A DNA stretch of 64,000 nucleotides from Prevotella sp. UBA4217 (GCA_002379425.1 DFTH01000003.1:248627-312626); one strand, 5' to 3'; counted from the stretch's first letter, positions 38,805-51,912 are shown. A program made the numbers and translations. Notes: generated from the sequence alone by a model not told the origin.

Positions 38805-38812
38805 CAAAGGTA
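38805..38812 (-). promoter_or_regulatory. -7 element (TACCTTTG) for the small gene / lipoprotein unit
   Basis: Exact TAnnTTTG on the minus strand about 75 bp before the small gene and about 230 bp before the lipoprotein. The expected -33 position (near 38833) is next to the C8 tract. Confidence 0.55.
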
Positions 38813-38837
38813 CAAAGAATTCTGTTAAATTGTGTAG

Positions 38838-38885
38838 CCCCCCCCTTAAATAGTGTTAATCCACCGTAAAAATATCATAGGGGGG
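38838..38885. repeat. Homopolymer C8 tract and matching G6 tract upstream of the lipoprotein promoter
   Basis: Eight C at 38838-38845 and six G at 38880-38885, able to pair as an inverted repeat. Mononucleotide runs of this length next to a -33 site are prone to slippage. Confidence 0.7.
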
Positions 38886-38932
38886 CATAAACGGTACGCC
38901 TTACGCGCGGGCGCGGTAGTAGGGAAAAGCCG

Positions 38933-39003
38933 AAAATACGTGTCCCACCTGTCCTACGTGTCCACGGCGCAGGGACAGATGGGACAGGTGGGACATGTAT
39001 TTT
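38933..39003. repeat. 31-bp imperfect inverted repeat (TGTCCCACCTGTCC)
   Basis: Arms 38933-38963 and 38973-39003 match at 27 of 31 positions, including a 14-bp perfect core TGTCCCACCTGTCC, with a short GC-rich loop. A very stable hairpin on either strand. It lies in the 509-bp gene-free stretch 38730-39238. Confidence 0.85.
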
Positions 39004-39048
39004 CTGGATAAGACAACTATACTATAAAAGGCACTCTATTTTCGGGAA

Positions 39049-39143
39049 AGGAGGCACTTTAGCAACGTGAGGAGCCTCTTTACGAAAATGAGAAGGCTCT
39101 TTACGAACGTGAGGAGCCTCCTCAGTTCCGTAAAGTGCCTCCT
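39049..39143. repeat. Inverted repeat with internal degenerate direct repeats
   Basis: Arms AGGAGGCACTTTA (39049-39061) and TAAAGTGCCTCCT (39131-39143) are perfect. Between them 'GAGGAGCCTCTTTACGAA'-like units recur about three times at roughly 22-bp spacing. A small hairpin TTCCCAA/TTGGGAA follows at 39151-39167. The GGCACTTTA motif recurs in the element at 61829-62203. Confidence 0.8.
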
Positions 39144-39201
39144 CATTTTGTTCCCAAGCCTTGGGAATTCAGGAAACAGCCTTCCTATTTAGGAAAAGCG
39201 A

Positions 39202-39230
39202 GAGGAGAGTCATGCAGCATGACTCTCCTC
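39202..39230 (-). terminator. Terminator of the isomerase gene
   Basis: Perfect 13-bp arms GAGGAGAGTCATG (39202-39214) and CATGACTCTCCTC (39218-39230), 8 bp past the stop; the minus-strand tail reads TCGCTTTTCC. Confidence 0.7.
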
Positions 39231-39238
39231 CTTCGTAT

Positions 39239-40735
39239 TTAGCAGAATGGATTCTCTGTTGGGTAATAGTCGCCCTTCGGGAAGTTGTAGTCGATCTCAT
39301 CCACAGGGATGCCCATGTACTTCAGCACCTCCCAGAGATACTTACCCTGGTGGCCGAACATCACGGCGCAGTGGTGAGGATAGTGCTTCTCGATAAGCAC
39401 GTGGCGGTAGAAGCGGCTCATGTTCTTGATGCCGAAGATACCGATAGAACCGAACGAGCGTGTAGCCACGGGGATCACCTCACCCTGAGCGATGTAGGCG
39501 CGCAGTTTGGTGTCGGCAGTGCTCTGCAGACGATAGATGGTAGCCAGACCCGGCTGGATGTCACCCTCCAGGGTACCGTTGGTCACCTCAACAGGCAGGG
39601 CGCGGGCCATGATGCGCTGGAAGCACATCTGACAGTTGCAAATCTTGCTGGAGGCAGTGTTACCGCAGTGGAAGCCCATGAAGATCTCCTTGTCGGTATA
39701 GGTGTCGCATGCGAACTTCTTGCCCTTGATGCTCTCCTCGTACATATCGTTGGGCACGGTGTTGTTGATGTCGAGCAGCGTCACGGCGTCCTCGCTGATG
39801 CAGGTGCCGATATATTCAGACAGTGTACCATAGATATCCACCTCGCAACTGACGGGGATGCCGCGGCTGGTAAGACGGCTGTTCACGTAGCAGGGCACGA
39901 AGCCGAACATGGTCTGGAAGGCAGGCCAGCACTTCGTGGTGAGTGACACGAACTGGCGGCAGCCCTTGTGACCTTCGATCCAGTCGCAGAGTGTCAGTTC
40001 ATACTGAGCCAGTTTCGGCAGGACAGAAGGAATCTTGTTGCCGGTACCGAGTTCTGCCACCATATCCTTCACCACGTCGTCGATACGTGGGTCACCCTGG
40101 TGCTTCTGGAACGACTCCAGCAGGTCGAGTTCTGAGTTCTCCTCAATCTCCACGTCGAGGTCATACAGGGCACGGATAGGAGCGTTACAAGCCAGGAAGT
40201 TGTTAGGACGCGGTCCGAAGGAGATGATCTTCAGGTTCTGCAGGCCTACGATGGCGCGGGCGATGGGCAGGAACTCGTGGATCAACTCTGCGCAGTGGTC
40301 AGCGTCGCCAACGGGCTCCTCGGGGATATAGGCGCGGGTCTTGCGCAGCGAGAGGGCGTGGCTGGCGTTCAGCATACCGCAGTAGGCATCGCCACGACCG
40401 TCGATCAGGTCTTTCTGGGTCTCCTCAGCAGCAGCGCAGAACATGGCGGGACCATTGAAATACTTGGCGAGCATGGTCTCTGAGATCTCAGGACCGAAGT
40501 TGCCGAGATAGACGCACAGGGCGTTACATCCAGCCTTATTGATATCCTCGAGGGCCTGCTGCATGTGGATTTCGCTCTCTACAATACAGATAGGACACTC
40601 GTAGATACCGTCCTTACCGAACTTCTTTTCATACGCAGCGATAACGGCCTTACGGCGGTTTACAGCCAGTGACTCAGGGAAACAGTCGCGGCTCACAGCC
40701 ACGATACCGATTTTGATTACAGGTACATTGTTCAT
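39239..40735 (-). CDS. L-fucose/L-arabinose isomerase-family protein
   Basis: 498 residues, no signal peptide, cytosolic. It matches the L-fucose isomerase / arabinose isomerase superfamily in length and architecture: an N-terminal alpha/beta domain ('IGIVAVSRDCFPESLA', 'GCNALCVYLGNFGPE'), a middle domain ('LKIISFGPRPNNFLACNAP') and a C-terminal domain with 'GFHCGNTAS' and 'HHCAVMFGHQGKYLWEVLKY'. Such enzymes interconvert aldoses and ketoses with a divalent metal, but members labelled fucose isomerase in Bacteroidota are diverse, so the sugar is uncertain. It has its own promoter, 132 bp downstream of the starch operon, and a strong terminator. Confidence 0.82.
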   Translation of the reverse strand: MNNVPVIKIGIVAVSRDCFPESLAVNRRKAVIAAYEKKFGKDGIYECPICIVESEIHMQQALEDINKAGCNALCVYLGNFGPEISETMLAKYFNGPAMFCAAAEETQKDLIDGRGDAYCGMLNASHALSLRKTRAYIPEEPVGDADHCAELIHEFLPIARAIVGLQNLKIISFGPRPNNFLACNAPIRALYDLDVEIEENSELDLLESFQKHQGDPRIDDVVKDMVAELGTGNKIPSVLPKLAQYELTLCDWIEGHKGCRQFVSLTTKCWPAFQTMFGFVPCYVNSRLTSRGIPVSCEVDIYGTLSEYIGTCISEDAVTLLDINNTVPNDMYEESIKGKKFACDTYTDKEIFMGFHCGNTASSKICNCQMCFQRIMARALPVEVTNGTLEGDIQPGLATIYRLQSTADTKLRAYIAQGEVIPVATRSFGSIGIFGIKNMSRFYRHVLIEKHYPHHCAVMFGHQGKYLWEVLKYMGIPVDEIDYNFPKGDYYPTENPFC

Positions 40736-40784
40736 ATTCGTTTTCAGTTTTTAATAAAAGTAATGTTTAGTCAAATATTGGCTG

Positions 40785-40792
40785 CAAAGTTA
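40785..40792 (-). promoter_or_regulatory. -7 element (TAACTTTG) for the isomerase gene
   Basis: Exact TAnnTTTG on the minus strand 50 bp before the start codon, separating the isomerase from the pullulanase transcript. Confidence 0.55.
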
Positions 40793-40867
40793 CGAATTTA
40801 TCTTGTAATAAATATGCGAATTTGTATCAAATTATTGTTTAAAAGTATTATATATTGTTATTCCGTC

Positions 40868-42808
40868 TCAGTTGTGGAGGATGAGCGCGGATTGTGGAGA
40901 TACCGCGACCTTGTTTCCTTTGACCTTGCTTAGTCCGGCTTCGTTGATAACCCCGTCGCGGCAGACCACCGTATAGTCGCCCTCAGGGATGGCAAGGTCC
41001 TGCTGCTCGCGCGAGGCATTCAGGATGACGATGATGTCGCGCCAGTCGTCACGGCCGGCATAGTTCTTCAGTCGGTACATGACCACCTGTTCCGGCTGGT
41101 CTATGCGACGTGCCGTAGGCCGCTTGGCGGGCAGGAACTCCAGATGCTTGCGCACCAGGTCGGCATTGCCGAGCCGGAAGGCGGGGTGGTGCTGGCGCAG
41201 GGCGATGAGGCTCTTGTAGTACTCAAAGACCTGCGGATATTTCGCCTTGTTGGCCCAGTCGAGGTGGTTGATGGAGTCAGGGGACTCAAAACTGTTGTGC
41301 ACGCCCTTCTTGTCGCGCAGCAGTTCCTCGCCACTGAGCATGAAGGGCACACCTTGGGAGGTGAAGACGGCCGTCTGTGCCAGCAGGTCGAGGCGGATGA
41401 GTTCATCTTCCGTGATGCCGGGGATGGAAGCGCGCAGACGGTCGGCAAGGCACATGTCGTCGTGGCACGAGACGTAGGATATCATCTGCGTGGGCTCCAG
41501 CGCCCAGGGCTCTTTAGAGTAGTTCACCTTCGTCATATCCACCTGTGGATGGGCGATGGCACCTGCGATACCAAACTTCAGGCTCTCCTCATTGTCTGCC
41601 ACGCCGGCGAGGAAGGCACCCTGGGTATCATCGTCGAAAGGACCGCGGAGGGCATCCCTGATCTCATCGCTGAAGGCGGCGATACCAGGCATCTTTGAGA
41701 TATTCGCCTTCATGCCGAGTTGCTCGGTGGGCAGGGCACACTGTCCGGCACTCCACCCCTCGCCATAGATGAAGATGGTGGGGTCCATCGCATCGACAGT
41801 CTGGCGGATCTCGTTCATCGTCTCGATGTCGTGACAGCCCATCAGGTCGAAACGGAAGCCGTCGATATGATACTCATTGATCCAGTATTTCACCGACTCT
41901 ATCATGAAGCGGCGCATCATCGGCTGCTCCGAGGCCGTCTCGTTGCCGCAGCCGGAACCGTTGCTATACTGCCCGTTGGCAGTCTTGCGGTAATAGTAGT
42001 CGGGATACGTTTTCTGGAAGTTGGAATGCTCGATGTCGTAGGTGTGGTTATACACGACGTCGAGGATGACGCGGATGCCGGCATCGTGGAGGGCCTTTAC
42101 CATCTCCTTGAACTCACGGATGCGCACCTCTGGCGTGTAGGGGTCTGTAGAGTAACCACCTTCAGGAACGTTATAGTTCACGGGATCGTAGCCCCAGTTG
42201 TATTTGTTGTCACCGAGTCTGGTCTCATCCACGGAGCCATAGTCGTAGGAGGGTAGGATATGAATGGCATTCACTCCCAGGGACCTGAGGTGGTCGATGG
42301 CCCAGGGCTCCGTGAGGGCAAGGAACTTACCAGGATGTCGGGCGTCTTTGCGGGCGATGGAGAAGTCGCGGTGGTGCATCTCGTAGATGACGAGGTCGGC
42401 TGGCGACTTCGTGACGGGGCGCAGGTCTTTTTCCCAACCTGCCGGGTTGGTCTTCGACATGTCGATGATGGCTCCGCGCCTGCCGTTGACGCCGACGGCC
42501 TTGGCAAACACTCCGGGGCACTCGCCCTTGCCTATGTCGAAGGTGTAGAACTTGCCCATCAGGTCGCCCTTTACGGTAGCCGACCACAGGTCGTCGCCTG
42601 TCCTTGACATCTTGACGGTCTTCACTGCCCTGCCTTCTAACCCCTTATGATAGATGCGGAGGGTGACCCGCTTCGCATCGTTGGGCGCAAAGAGTTTGAA
42701 GGTCGTGGCTTCAGGCGAGTATGATACTTCGTCGAACTGGAACACTTGTGCCTTCACTGCTGTAGTGGTGATAGTCATCAGCATGGCTAAAAGGATATTT
42801 CTGATCAT
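40868..42808 (-). CDS. pulA: Type I pullulanase (GH13)
   Basis: 646 residues from MIRNILLAMLMTITTTAVKA (signal peptide); the longer reading to 42874 overlaps the upstream gene. N-terminal CBM48-like domain ('SPEATTFKLFAPNDAKRVTL'), the type I signature 'YNWGYDPVNYNVPEG' (about residue 203), 'VILDVVYNHTYD', nucleophile Asp in 'GFRFDLMGCHD' (about 320), acid/base Glu in 'IYGEGWSAG' (about 349) and 'SYVSCHDDM' (about 448). It debranches alpha-1,6 links in pullulan and branched maltodextrins, outside the cytoplasm. Last gene of the malQ-GH97-TPR-pullulanase operon, starting 16 bp after the previous stop. Confidence 0.93.
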   Translation of the reverse strand: MIRNILLAMLMTITTTAVKAQVFQFDEVSYSPEATTFKLFAPNDAKRVTLRIYHKGLEGRAVKTVKMSRTGDDLWSATVKGDLMGKFYTFDIGKGECPGVFAKAVGVNGRRGAIIDMSKTNPAGWEKDLRPVTKSPADLVIYEMHHRDFSIARKDARHPGKFLALTEPWAIDHLRSLGVNAIHILPSYDYGSVDETRLGDNKYNWGYDPVNYNVPEGGYSTDPYTPEVRIREFKEMVKALHDAGIRVILDVVYNHTYDIEHSNFQKTYPDYYYRKTANGQYSNGSGCGNETASEQPMMRRFMIESVKYWINEYHIDGFRFDLMGCHDIETMNEIRQTVDAMDPTIFIYGEGWSAGQCALPTEQLGMKANISKMPGIAAFSDEIRDALRGPFDDDTQGAFLAGVADNEESLKFGIAGAIAHPQVDMTKVNYSKEPWALEPTQMISYVSCHDDMCLADRLRASIPGITEDELIRLDLLAQTAVFTSQGVPFMLSGEELLRDKKGVHNSFESPDSINHLDWANKAKYPQVFEYYKSLIALRQHHPAFRLGNADLVRKHLEFLPAKRPTARRIDQPEQVVMYRLKNYAGRDDWRDIIVILNASREQQDLAIPEGDYTVVCRDGVINEAGLSKVKGNKVAVSPQSALILHN

Positions 42809-42824
42809 GATGATTGGTATTTCG

Positions 42825-43919
42825 TTACTTTTTAGGATGGCGCCTGAGCAGGAAAAGGATTGCTGACACTGCAATGAGTAACAGCACGGTCACTGCAATA
42901 GCGTAAATCGTCAGCCGTTGTTTCTGGGTCAGGCTCTCCTGATAGTTCCCTTCGATGACATTAAGCGTGGAGTTGAACTGGTACTGACGCAGCGTGGGGC
43001 AATAGGTGAGATTGAATTTCCTTCCTGCGCAGACGTATCTGTAGGCTCTGTCATAGTCGCCATCTTTGCTGAGGTGTTCTGCCAGCATGATCAGGGATGC
43101 CTGGTCCATGACGGCGCACTTGATGTCGTCAAGGGCAGACTTACCCAACCAGTAGCGGAGCATCTTCTGGTTGTTCAGACGGTCATAGACCACTGAGCGG
43201 TAGAAGGCGGCAAAGGCATTCTCGTGGGTGCCGTCGGAGACCGTATTGAGCCAGTTGTCACTGACCCTCAGGGCTTCCTGGAACTGTTGACGGGCGCAGA
43301 GTATGTCCATCTTGAGGTGGAGATATTCCTCACTGCCCTTCTCTGCCACCATCAGCACGGAGTCGCGGTAGAGGTCCTGCATGTCATAGTAGCGTTGACG
43401 CACATGACTGCGCTGGGATAGACTGCCAATCTGGCCACAGACGTGCATCCATGCCTCATAGTAGGCGGTCAGCCCCTTGTTGTCGAGGGCGGTCTTGTTG
43501 ATCATTCTCAATTGTTCGAGCGCCTCTACATATAAGTCGGTGTTGGAGCACAGGCGGGCCAGACGTGCGCGGTACAGGCCTATGAGGTCCTGACGGTGCA
43601 GCGTGTCAGCCAGGTTGATGCATACCTCGGCATAGTGGAGCGCAGAGTCGTTCTTGTAGGGCTTGAAGAGGCTGAAGAGTTGTCCCGCCTGTTCCAGTCT
43701 CTTCTCCGGATCGCTCTCTGTCAGGAAACTCCTGCGCACCTGGCCGATCTGCTGTTCCCGTGCTGCGACATACTTCGCAGAATGGCTGATGGCCTCGTCG
43801 ATCTGCTGGTAGAGAGCGTCCAGGTCCATGGACTCGATATGCTCCTGAGCAACTATGGGCGTATGGCCGCCAATAGTTGCCAGGAGAATGGTAAGGATAT
43901 AGTGTCGGATCCTTTGCAT
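42825..43919 (-). CDS. Exported TPR-like protein with C-terminal membrane helix (DUF6377/SusR-like, lacking a cytosolic domain)
   Basis: 364 residues. A signal peptide (ends near PIVAQ) leads a helical, TPR-like periplasmic region that starts 'LDALYQQIDEAISHSAKYVA' and runs through 'SALHYAEVCINLADTLHRQD'. One membrane helix follows ('IYAIAVTVLLLIAVSAILFL') and the protein stops four residues later, RRHPKK. The N-terminus resembles the DUF6377 family, in which I would expect a further cytosolic, probably DNA-binding, part after the helix. No remnant of that part is left: the pullulanase start comes 16 bp after the stop. In an operon of maltodextrin enzymes it may be a sensor fragment or a partner of another regulator (inference). 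Confidence 0.65.
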   Translation of the reverse strand: MQRIRHYILTILLATIGGHTPIVAQEHIESMDLDALYQQIDEAISHSAKYVAAREQQIGQVRRSFLTESDPEKRLEQAGQLFSLFKPYKNDSALHYAEVCINLADTLHRQDLIGLYRARLARLCSNTDLYVEALEQLRMINKTALDNKGLTAYYEAWMHVCGQIGSLSQRSHVRQRYYDMQDLYRDSVLMVAEKGSEEYLHLKMDILCARQQFQEALRVSDNWLNTVSDGTHENAFAAFYRSVVYDRLNNQKMLRYWLGKSALDDIKCAVMDQASLIMLAEHLSKDGDYDRAYRYVCAGRKFNLTYCPTLRQYQFNSTLNVIEGNYQESLTQKQRLTIYAIAVTVLLLIAVSAILFLLRRHPKK

Positions 43920-43949
43920 GTAGTTATAGGTTTGTTGACGGGGAACGGC

Positions 43950-48904
<4,955 letters not shown>

Positions 48905-48931
48905 ATCAGATGGTTTTAGTTATTTCTTTTG

Positions 48932-48939
48932 CAAAGATA
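48932..48939 (-). promoter_or_regulatory. -7 element (TATCTTTG) for the malQ operon
   Basis: Exact TAnnTTTG on the minus strand, 28 bp before the start. No TTTG at -33, as for the amylase promoter, in line with activator control. Confidence 0.65.
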
Positions 48940-48993
48940 CGAAAATATCGCTTTGGGTGTCCTAAAGAGACAATGATATTGACGGATTGGTAA

Positions 48994-49007
48994 TGCAAAC
49001 GATTGCA
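48994..49007 (-). promoter_or_regulatory. LacI/CRE-like operator candidate upstream of malQ
   Basis: TGCAAACGATTGCA: 5-bp arms TGCAA/TTGCA around a CG-containing centre, typical of LacI-family sites. Its centre is 61 bp above the -7 element, the same spacing as the site upstream of the amylase promoter. Confidence 0.55.
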
Positions 49008-49079
49008 CCCTCGGCCTGCTCTCTTTTTCCTGCGTTTTAGTCCCTTTTGGGGTGTCATTTTGCACTTTTTCGTCAACTT

Positions 49080-49112
49080 TTTGCTCGATGTCATAATTTT
49101 GTTGTACCTTTG
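49080..49112 (+). promoter_or_regulatory. Consensus promoter for the GH9 gene
   Basis: TTTG at 49080-49083 and TACCTTTG at 49105-49112, 21-bp spacer, 26 bp before the start codon. Confidence 0.75.
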
Positions 49113-49138
49113 TAGCCAGACTAACCAATATAATTAAA

Positions 49139-51520
49139 ATGAAATCAAGACTATTAACGGCTATCTTGGCAGGACTGCTGATCCTGTCGGCCATCCCAAT
49201 GACTGCGACAAAGGTTGTCAGTCTTCGCGTGATTGACAAAGACTACCTCATGGTCCAGTTCCGTGATGGAGAAGTGCATTACCGTGACGACGGCACCGGT
49301 CCCAGCGCCTATCTCGGCCATTCCTTTGCCGAGGGTGATGATACGCTGCTCGTCTTCGGTGAGCGCCTGAAGGTGGCCGAGGCCCAGAAAGCCGCTCTCT
49401 GGCAGGTCTCTTCAACTGATGACAAGGCCTTCGGCACCCTGCAGCCTGTGAACGTGTGGCGCAAGTCGAAGCCCATGAATACAGACCATACCCTTACCAG
49501 CGAGAACGACCACTGGCTCTTCCTGCAGTTGCCGAAGTCGATGAAGCAGGGATGCACCTATACGGTGAGCATCCCCAAGGGCATCGGTGCCGACGTGGAG
49601 TCGCTCAGTATCCTGTTCGACGTGTGGAACTGCCAGTCGGAGGCCCTGCATGTGAATATCATTGGCTACTCTCCTGCTGAGCAGACACATGCCGCTGACC
49701 TCTATCAGTGGCTGGGCGATGGTGGCCAGCGTGACTACAAGGCGTGGGAAGGCCGTAAGGTATATATATATAATGTGAAGACGAAGAAGAAGCAGAGCGC
49801 CGGTACTGTGAAGTTCTGGAAGCATGCTGCCGATAGTGAGCAGGAGGCAGGCAAGAAGCCCCTTGTGGGAACGGATGTGTGGAACATCGACTTCAAGGCT
49901 GCTGCCCCTGGGCGGTACCGTCTGGTGGTCGAGGATGTCGGCTGTAGCATGGACTTCGACATCGCCTCCGACATCTACTACCAGCCTTTCCGCTATTCTG
50001 TCCGCGGCTACTACTATATGCGTCTTGGCGAACCGAAGGATTCCGAGCATGTCTGGCCCGTTCCGCGCCAGCCGCAGTTCATCCCCGAGACAGACCCGAA
50101 AGGACTGACCGTCTATAAGACCGACCTCACCCCCTGGGACCAGGAATGGCGCGACCTGCATACCGATGTGTGGGATGAGCCCCATTTCAAGCCCGTTATG
50201 GCCTCCATCTTCTGGAAGCACCGTCTGCCTGGCAACCCGGTGAATACGGAGGTCAGGGGCGGCCATTCCGATGCGATGGACTGGGACCGTCACCTCGCTC
50301 ATGTCAGCAATATCTATGACATGCTCCTGCCCTATATCCTCTCCGGAGGACGGCTCTCCGATGATAACCTCGGTATCCGTGAGAGTGGCAACGGTATTCC
50401 CGACATTATCGACGAGGCCCGTAATGAGGTCGATTTCTTCCTGTCCATCCGCGACGGGGAGGCCTATTCGCAGGGCGTCACCAACCCCTCGGCCGACTGG
50501 AGCGTGATGTATCAGGCGGGCTGTACCACGATGGCTGCCTGGGCCAATGCCGCCAACTGTGCCATGACGGCCGAGGCCTTCCGTCTCAACTCTCAATTCG
50601 ACTCCCTCCGCCAGTATTACACCGCTGAGGCCATCAAGGCCTTCCGCTTCGCAGAGAAACAGGAAAACCAGATGCTCGACGAACTGCAGGACATCGGCTC
50701 GATGCAGATGCGCGGACGTGACTTCCGTCAGTTGGCCGCTGCCTACCTCTATAACCTCACTGGCGATGAGCAGTGGGAGAAGGTCTTTGCCGAGGAGAGC
50801 ATGATCAACGATGCCCATTCGCCTATTTTCAGCAAAGGGCGCCATGGCTTCTTCGGGGTAGGGGTGATGCATGAGGAGAGCAAGGATATTGTCCCCTTCT
50901 GCCAGATATGGGCTGCCGCTGCCTACCTCACCTGTCCGCAGCCCCGCCACTATGCAGCACTTTATCAGAACCTGAAGGCCAGCGTCAATGCGCAGGCTGA
51001 GGCTTATAATATCTCCAACATGGCATTGCGCCCCTCGCGCCGCAGTGCCAATGACAGCCGTTGGCAGGTGTCGCAGAACCTGCAACTCGTCATGCTGGCT
51101 CACTATATCGCTGACAAGACGCGTAAGAAGGAGTTGGAGCATGTGATGTTCACTGAGGCCGGATGGGCGTTGGGACGTAATCCTGGCAATGTCGTGGAGA
51201 TGACAGGCCTGGGAGAGCGCCATATCACTGATTGCTATACCACAGGCCGTAACGACGGTGCTCCCGAGAGCCATCCGGGGCAGACACCCTTCAACGGCAC
51301 GGAGACCTGGTCGCCCGGCCATAATGGCGGCGATGCGCGCGTGATCCTGAAATACTGCTATCCTGCCTGGACGGTAGAGAACGGCAGTGTCACCACCACG
51401 TGGCCGCGACAGGAGTCGTTCTTCAACCAGCGTTACTTCTGGGTCAATGGTGAGTTTACGCCCCGTGAGACGATGCGCGGCAAGATGGCCCTCCTGGGCT
51501 ATCTCTATGCTATCCGATAA
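49139..51520 (+). CDS. Glycoside hydrolase family 9 (endoglucanase-like), secreted
   Basis: 793 residues with a signal peptide (MKSRLLTAILAGLLILSAIP). An N-terminal Ig-like/CelD_N region ('LHVNIIGYSPAEQTHAADLY') is followed by the GH9 (alpha/alpha)6 barrel, with the conserved Asp motif 'GGHSDAMDWDRHLAHVSN' (about residue 373), 'GIPDIIDEARNEVDFFL' and a C-terminal 'GLGERHITDCYTTGRNDG'. The family cleaves beta-1,4-glucans such as cellulose, beta-glucan or xyloglucan. The distal catalytic Glu cannot be pinned with certainty ('WVNGEFTPRETM' is the best candidate). It is monocistronic and divergent from the malQ operon. Confidence 0.85.
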   Translation: MKSRLLTAILAGLLILSAIPMTATKVVSLRVIDKDYLMVQFRDGEVHYRDDGTGPSAYLGHSFAEGDDTLLVFGERLKVAEAQKAALWQVSSTDDKAFGTLQPVNVWRKSKPMNTDHTLTSENDHWLFLQLPKSMKQGCTYTVSIPKGIGADVESLSILFDVWNCQSEALHVNIIGYSPAEQTHAADLYQWLGDGGQRDYKAWEGRKVYIYNVKTKKKQSAGTVKFWKHAADSEQEAGKKPLVGTDVWNIDFKAAAPGRYRLVVEDVGCSMDFDIASDIYYQPFRYSVRGYYYMRLGEPKDSEHVWPVPRQPQFIPETDPKGLTVYKTDLTPWDQEWRDLHTDVWDEPHFKPVMASIFWKHRLPGNPVNTEVRGGHSDAMDWDRHLAHVSNIYDMLLPYILSGGRLSDDNLGIRESGNGIPDIIDEARNEVDFFLSIRDGEAYSQGVTNPSADWSVMYQAGCTTMAAWANAANCAMTAEAFRLNSQFDSLRQYYTAEAIKAFRFAEKQENQMLDELQDIGSMQMRGRDFRQLAAAYLYNLTGDEQWEKVFAEESMINDAHSPIFSKGRHGFFGVGVMHEESKDIVPFCQIWAAAAYLTCPQPRHYAALYQNLKASVNAQAEAYNISNMALRPSRRSANDSRWQVSQNLQLVMLAHYIADKTRKKELEHVMFTEAGWALGRNPGNVVEMTGLGERHITDCYTTGRNDGAPESHPGQTPFNGTETWSPGHNGGDARVILKYCYPAWTVENGSVTTTWPRQESFFNQRYFWVNGEFTPRETMRGKMALLGYLYAIR

Positions 51521-51709
51521 TGGAAATTATTCTACGGCCCTTTCCGTCGATCACTATATTCAGGCCACGGGTCAGGGTGGTCCTGCGCCGTCCGTCAAGC
51601 GAGTAGATGACAGGAGCCTGTTCTGACTCTACGGAGCGGATGCCCGAAGCCGGCTCATGCCCGATGCAGACCAGAGCATAAGAATAGAGATGATCCATGA
51701 TTTTTTCAT
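51510..51709 (-). pseudogene. Remnant of a secreted protein gene: signal peptide plus sorting-like C-terminal tail
   Basis: The ATG at 51707-51709 starts MKKSWIISILMLWSASG, a signal peptide. That frame stops after 26 codons, while the adjacent frame continues as 'EQAPVIYSLDGRRRTTLTRG' and 'LNIVIDGKGRRIISIIG' to a stop at 51510. The second part is the same kind of C-terminal tail as in the glycine-rich proteins (YNLNGQRLSAP.KG.NIINGKK). Start and end of a surface-protein gene are thus joined out of frame with the middle gone. It overlaps the last 11 bp of the GH9 gene on the opposite strand. Alternatively it is a very short secreted peptide with a sequencing frameshift. Confidence 0.55.
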
Positions 51710-51728
51710 TTCCCTATTAAAATTAAAT

Positions 51729-51751
51729 GCTGCAAGTTATTGGCTTGCAGC
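51729..51751 (-). terminator. Terminator downstream of tRNA-Leu
   Basis: GCTGCAAG (51729-51736) and CTTGCAGC (51744-51751), 7-nt loop; minus-strand tail ATTTAATTTTAAT. About 43 bp past the tRNA 3' end. Confidence 0.7.
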
Positions 51752-51793
51752 ACTTTGATTGCTTTGAGAACCTTTGTGCGGTACTTCTCAGAG

Positions 51794-51875
51794 TACCCAG
51801 AGCCGGGGTCGAACCGGCACGGGTTGCCCCACTGGTGTTTGAGACCAGCGCGTCTACCGATTCCGCCATCTGGGC
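51794..51875 (-). tRNA. tRNA-Leu (anticodon CAA)
   Basis: 82 nt on the minus strand. Acceptor GCCCAGA pairs with TCTGGGT (one G-U), discriminator A. D-arm 'GGCGGAATCGGTAGACGC', anticodon stem CTGGT/ACCAG with loop CTCAAAC giving CAA (reads UUG), a variable arm and T-arm 'GCCGGTTCGACCCCGGC'. The long variable arm is typical of tRNA-Leu. CCA is not encoded. A promoter lies at 51913-51920 and a terminator at 51729-51751. Confidence 0.95.
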
Positions 51876-51912
51876 ATGATCCTAAAACGCGGGTTCTTTC
51901 AGAAAAGCGGTG

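Noticed and set aside
49412-51322. Long minus-strand open frame (636 codons) opposite the GH9 gene
   Set aside because: It lies entirely antisense to a well-supported GH9 gene with catalytic motifs and a consensus promoter. Its translation shows no domain and it has no promoter.
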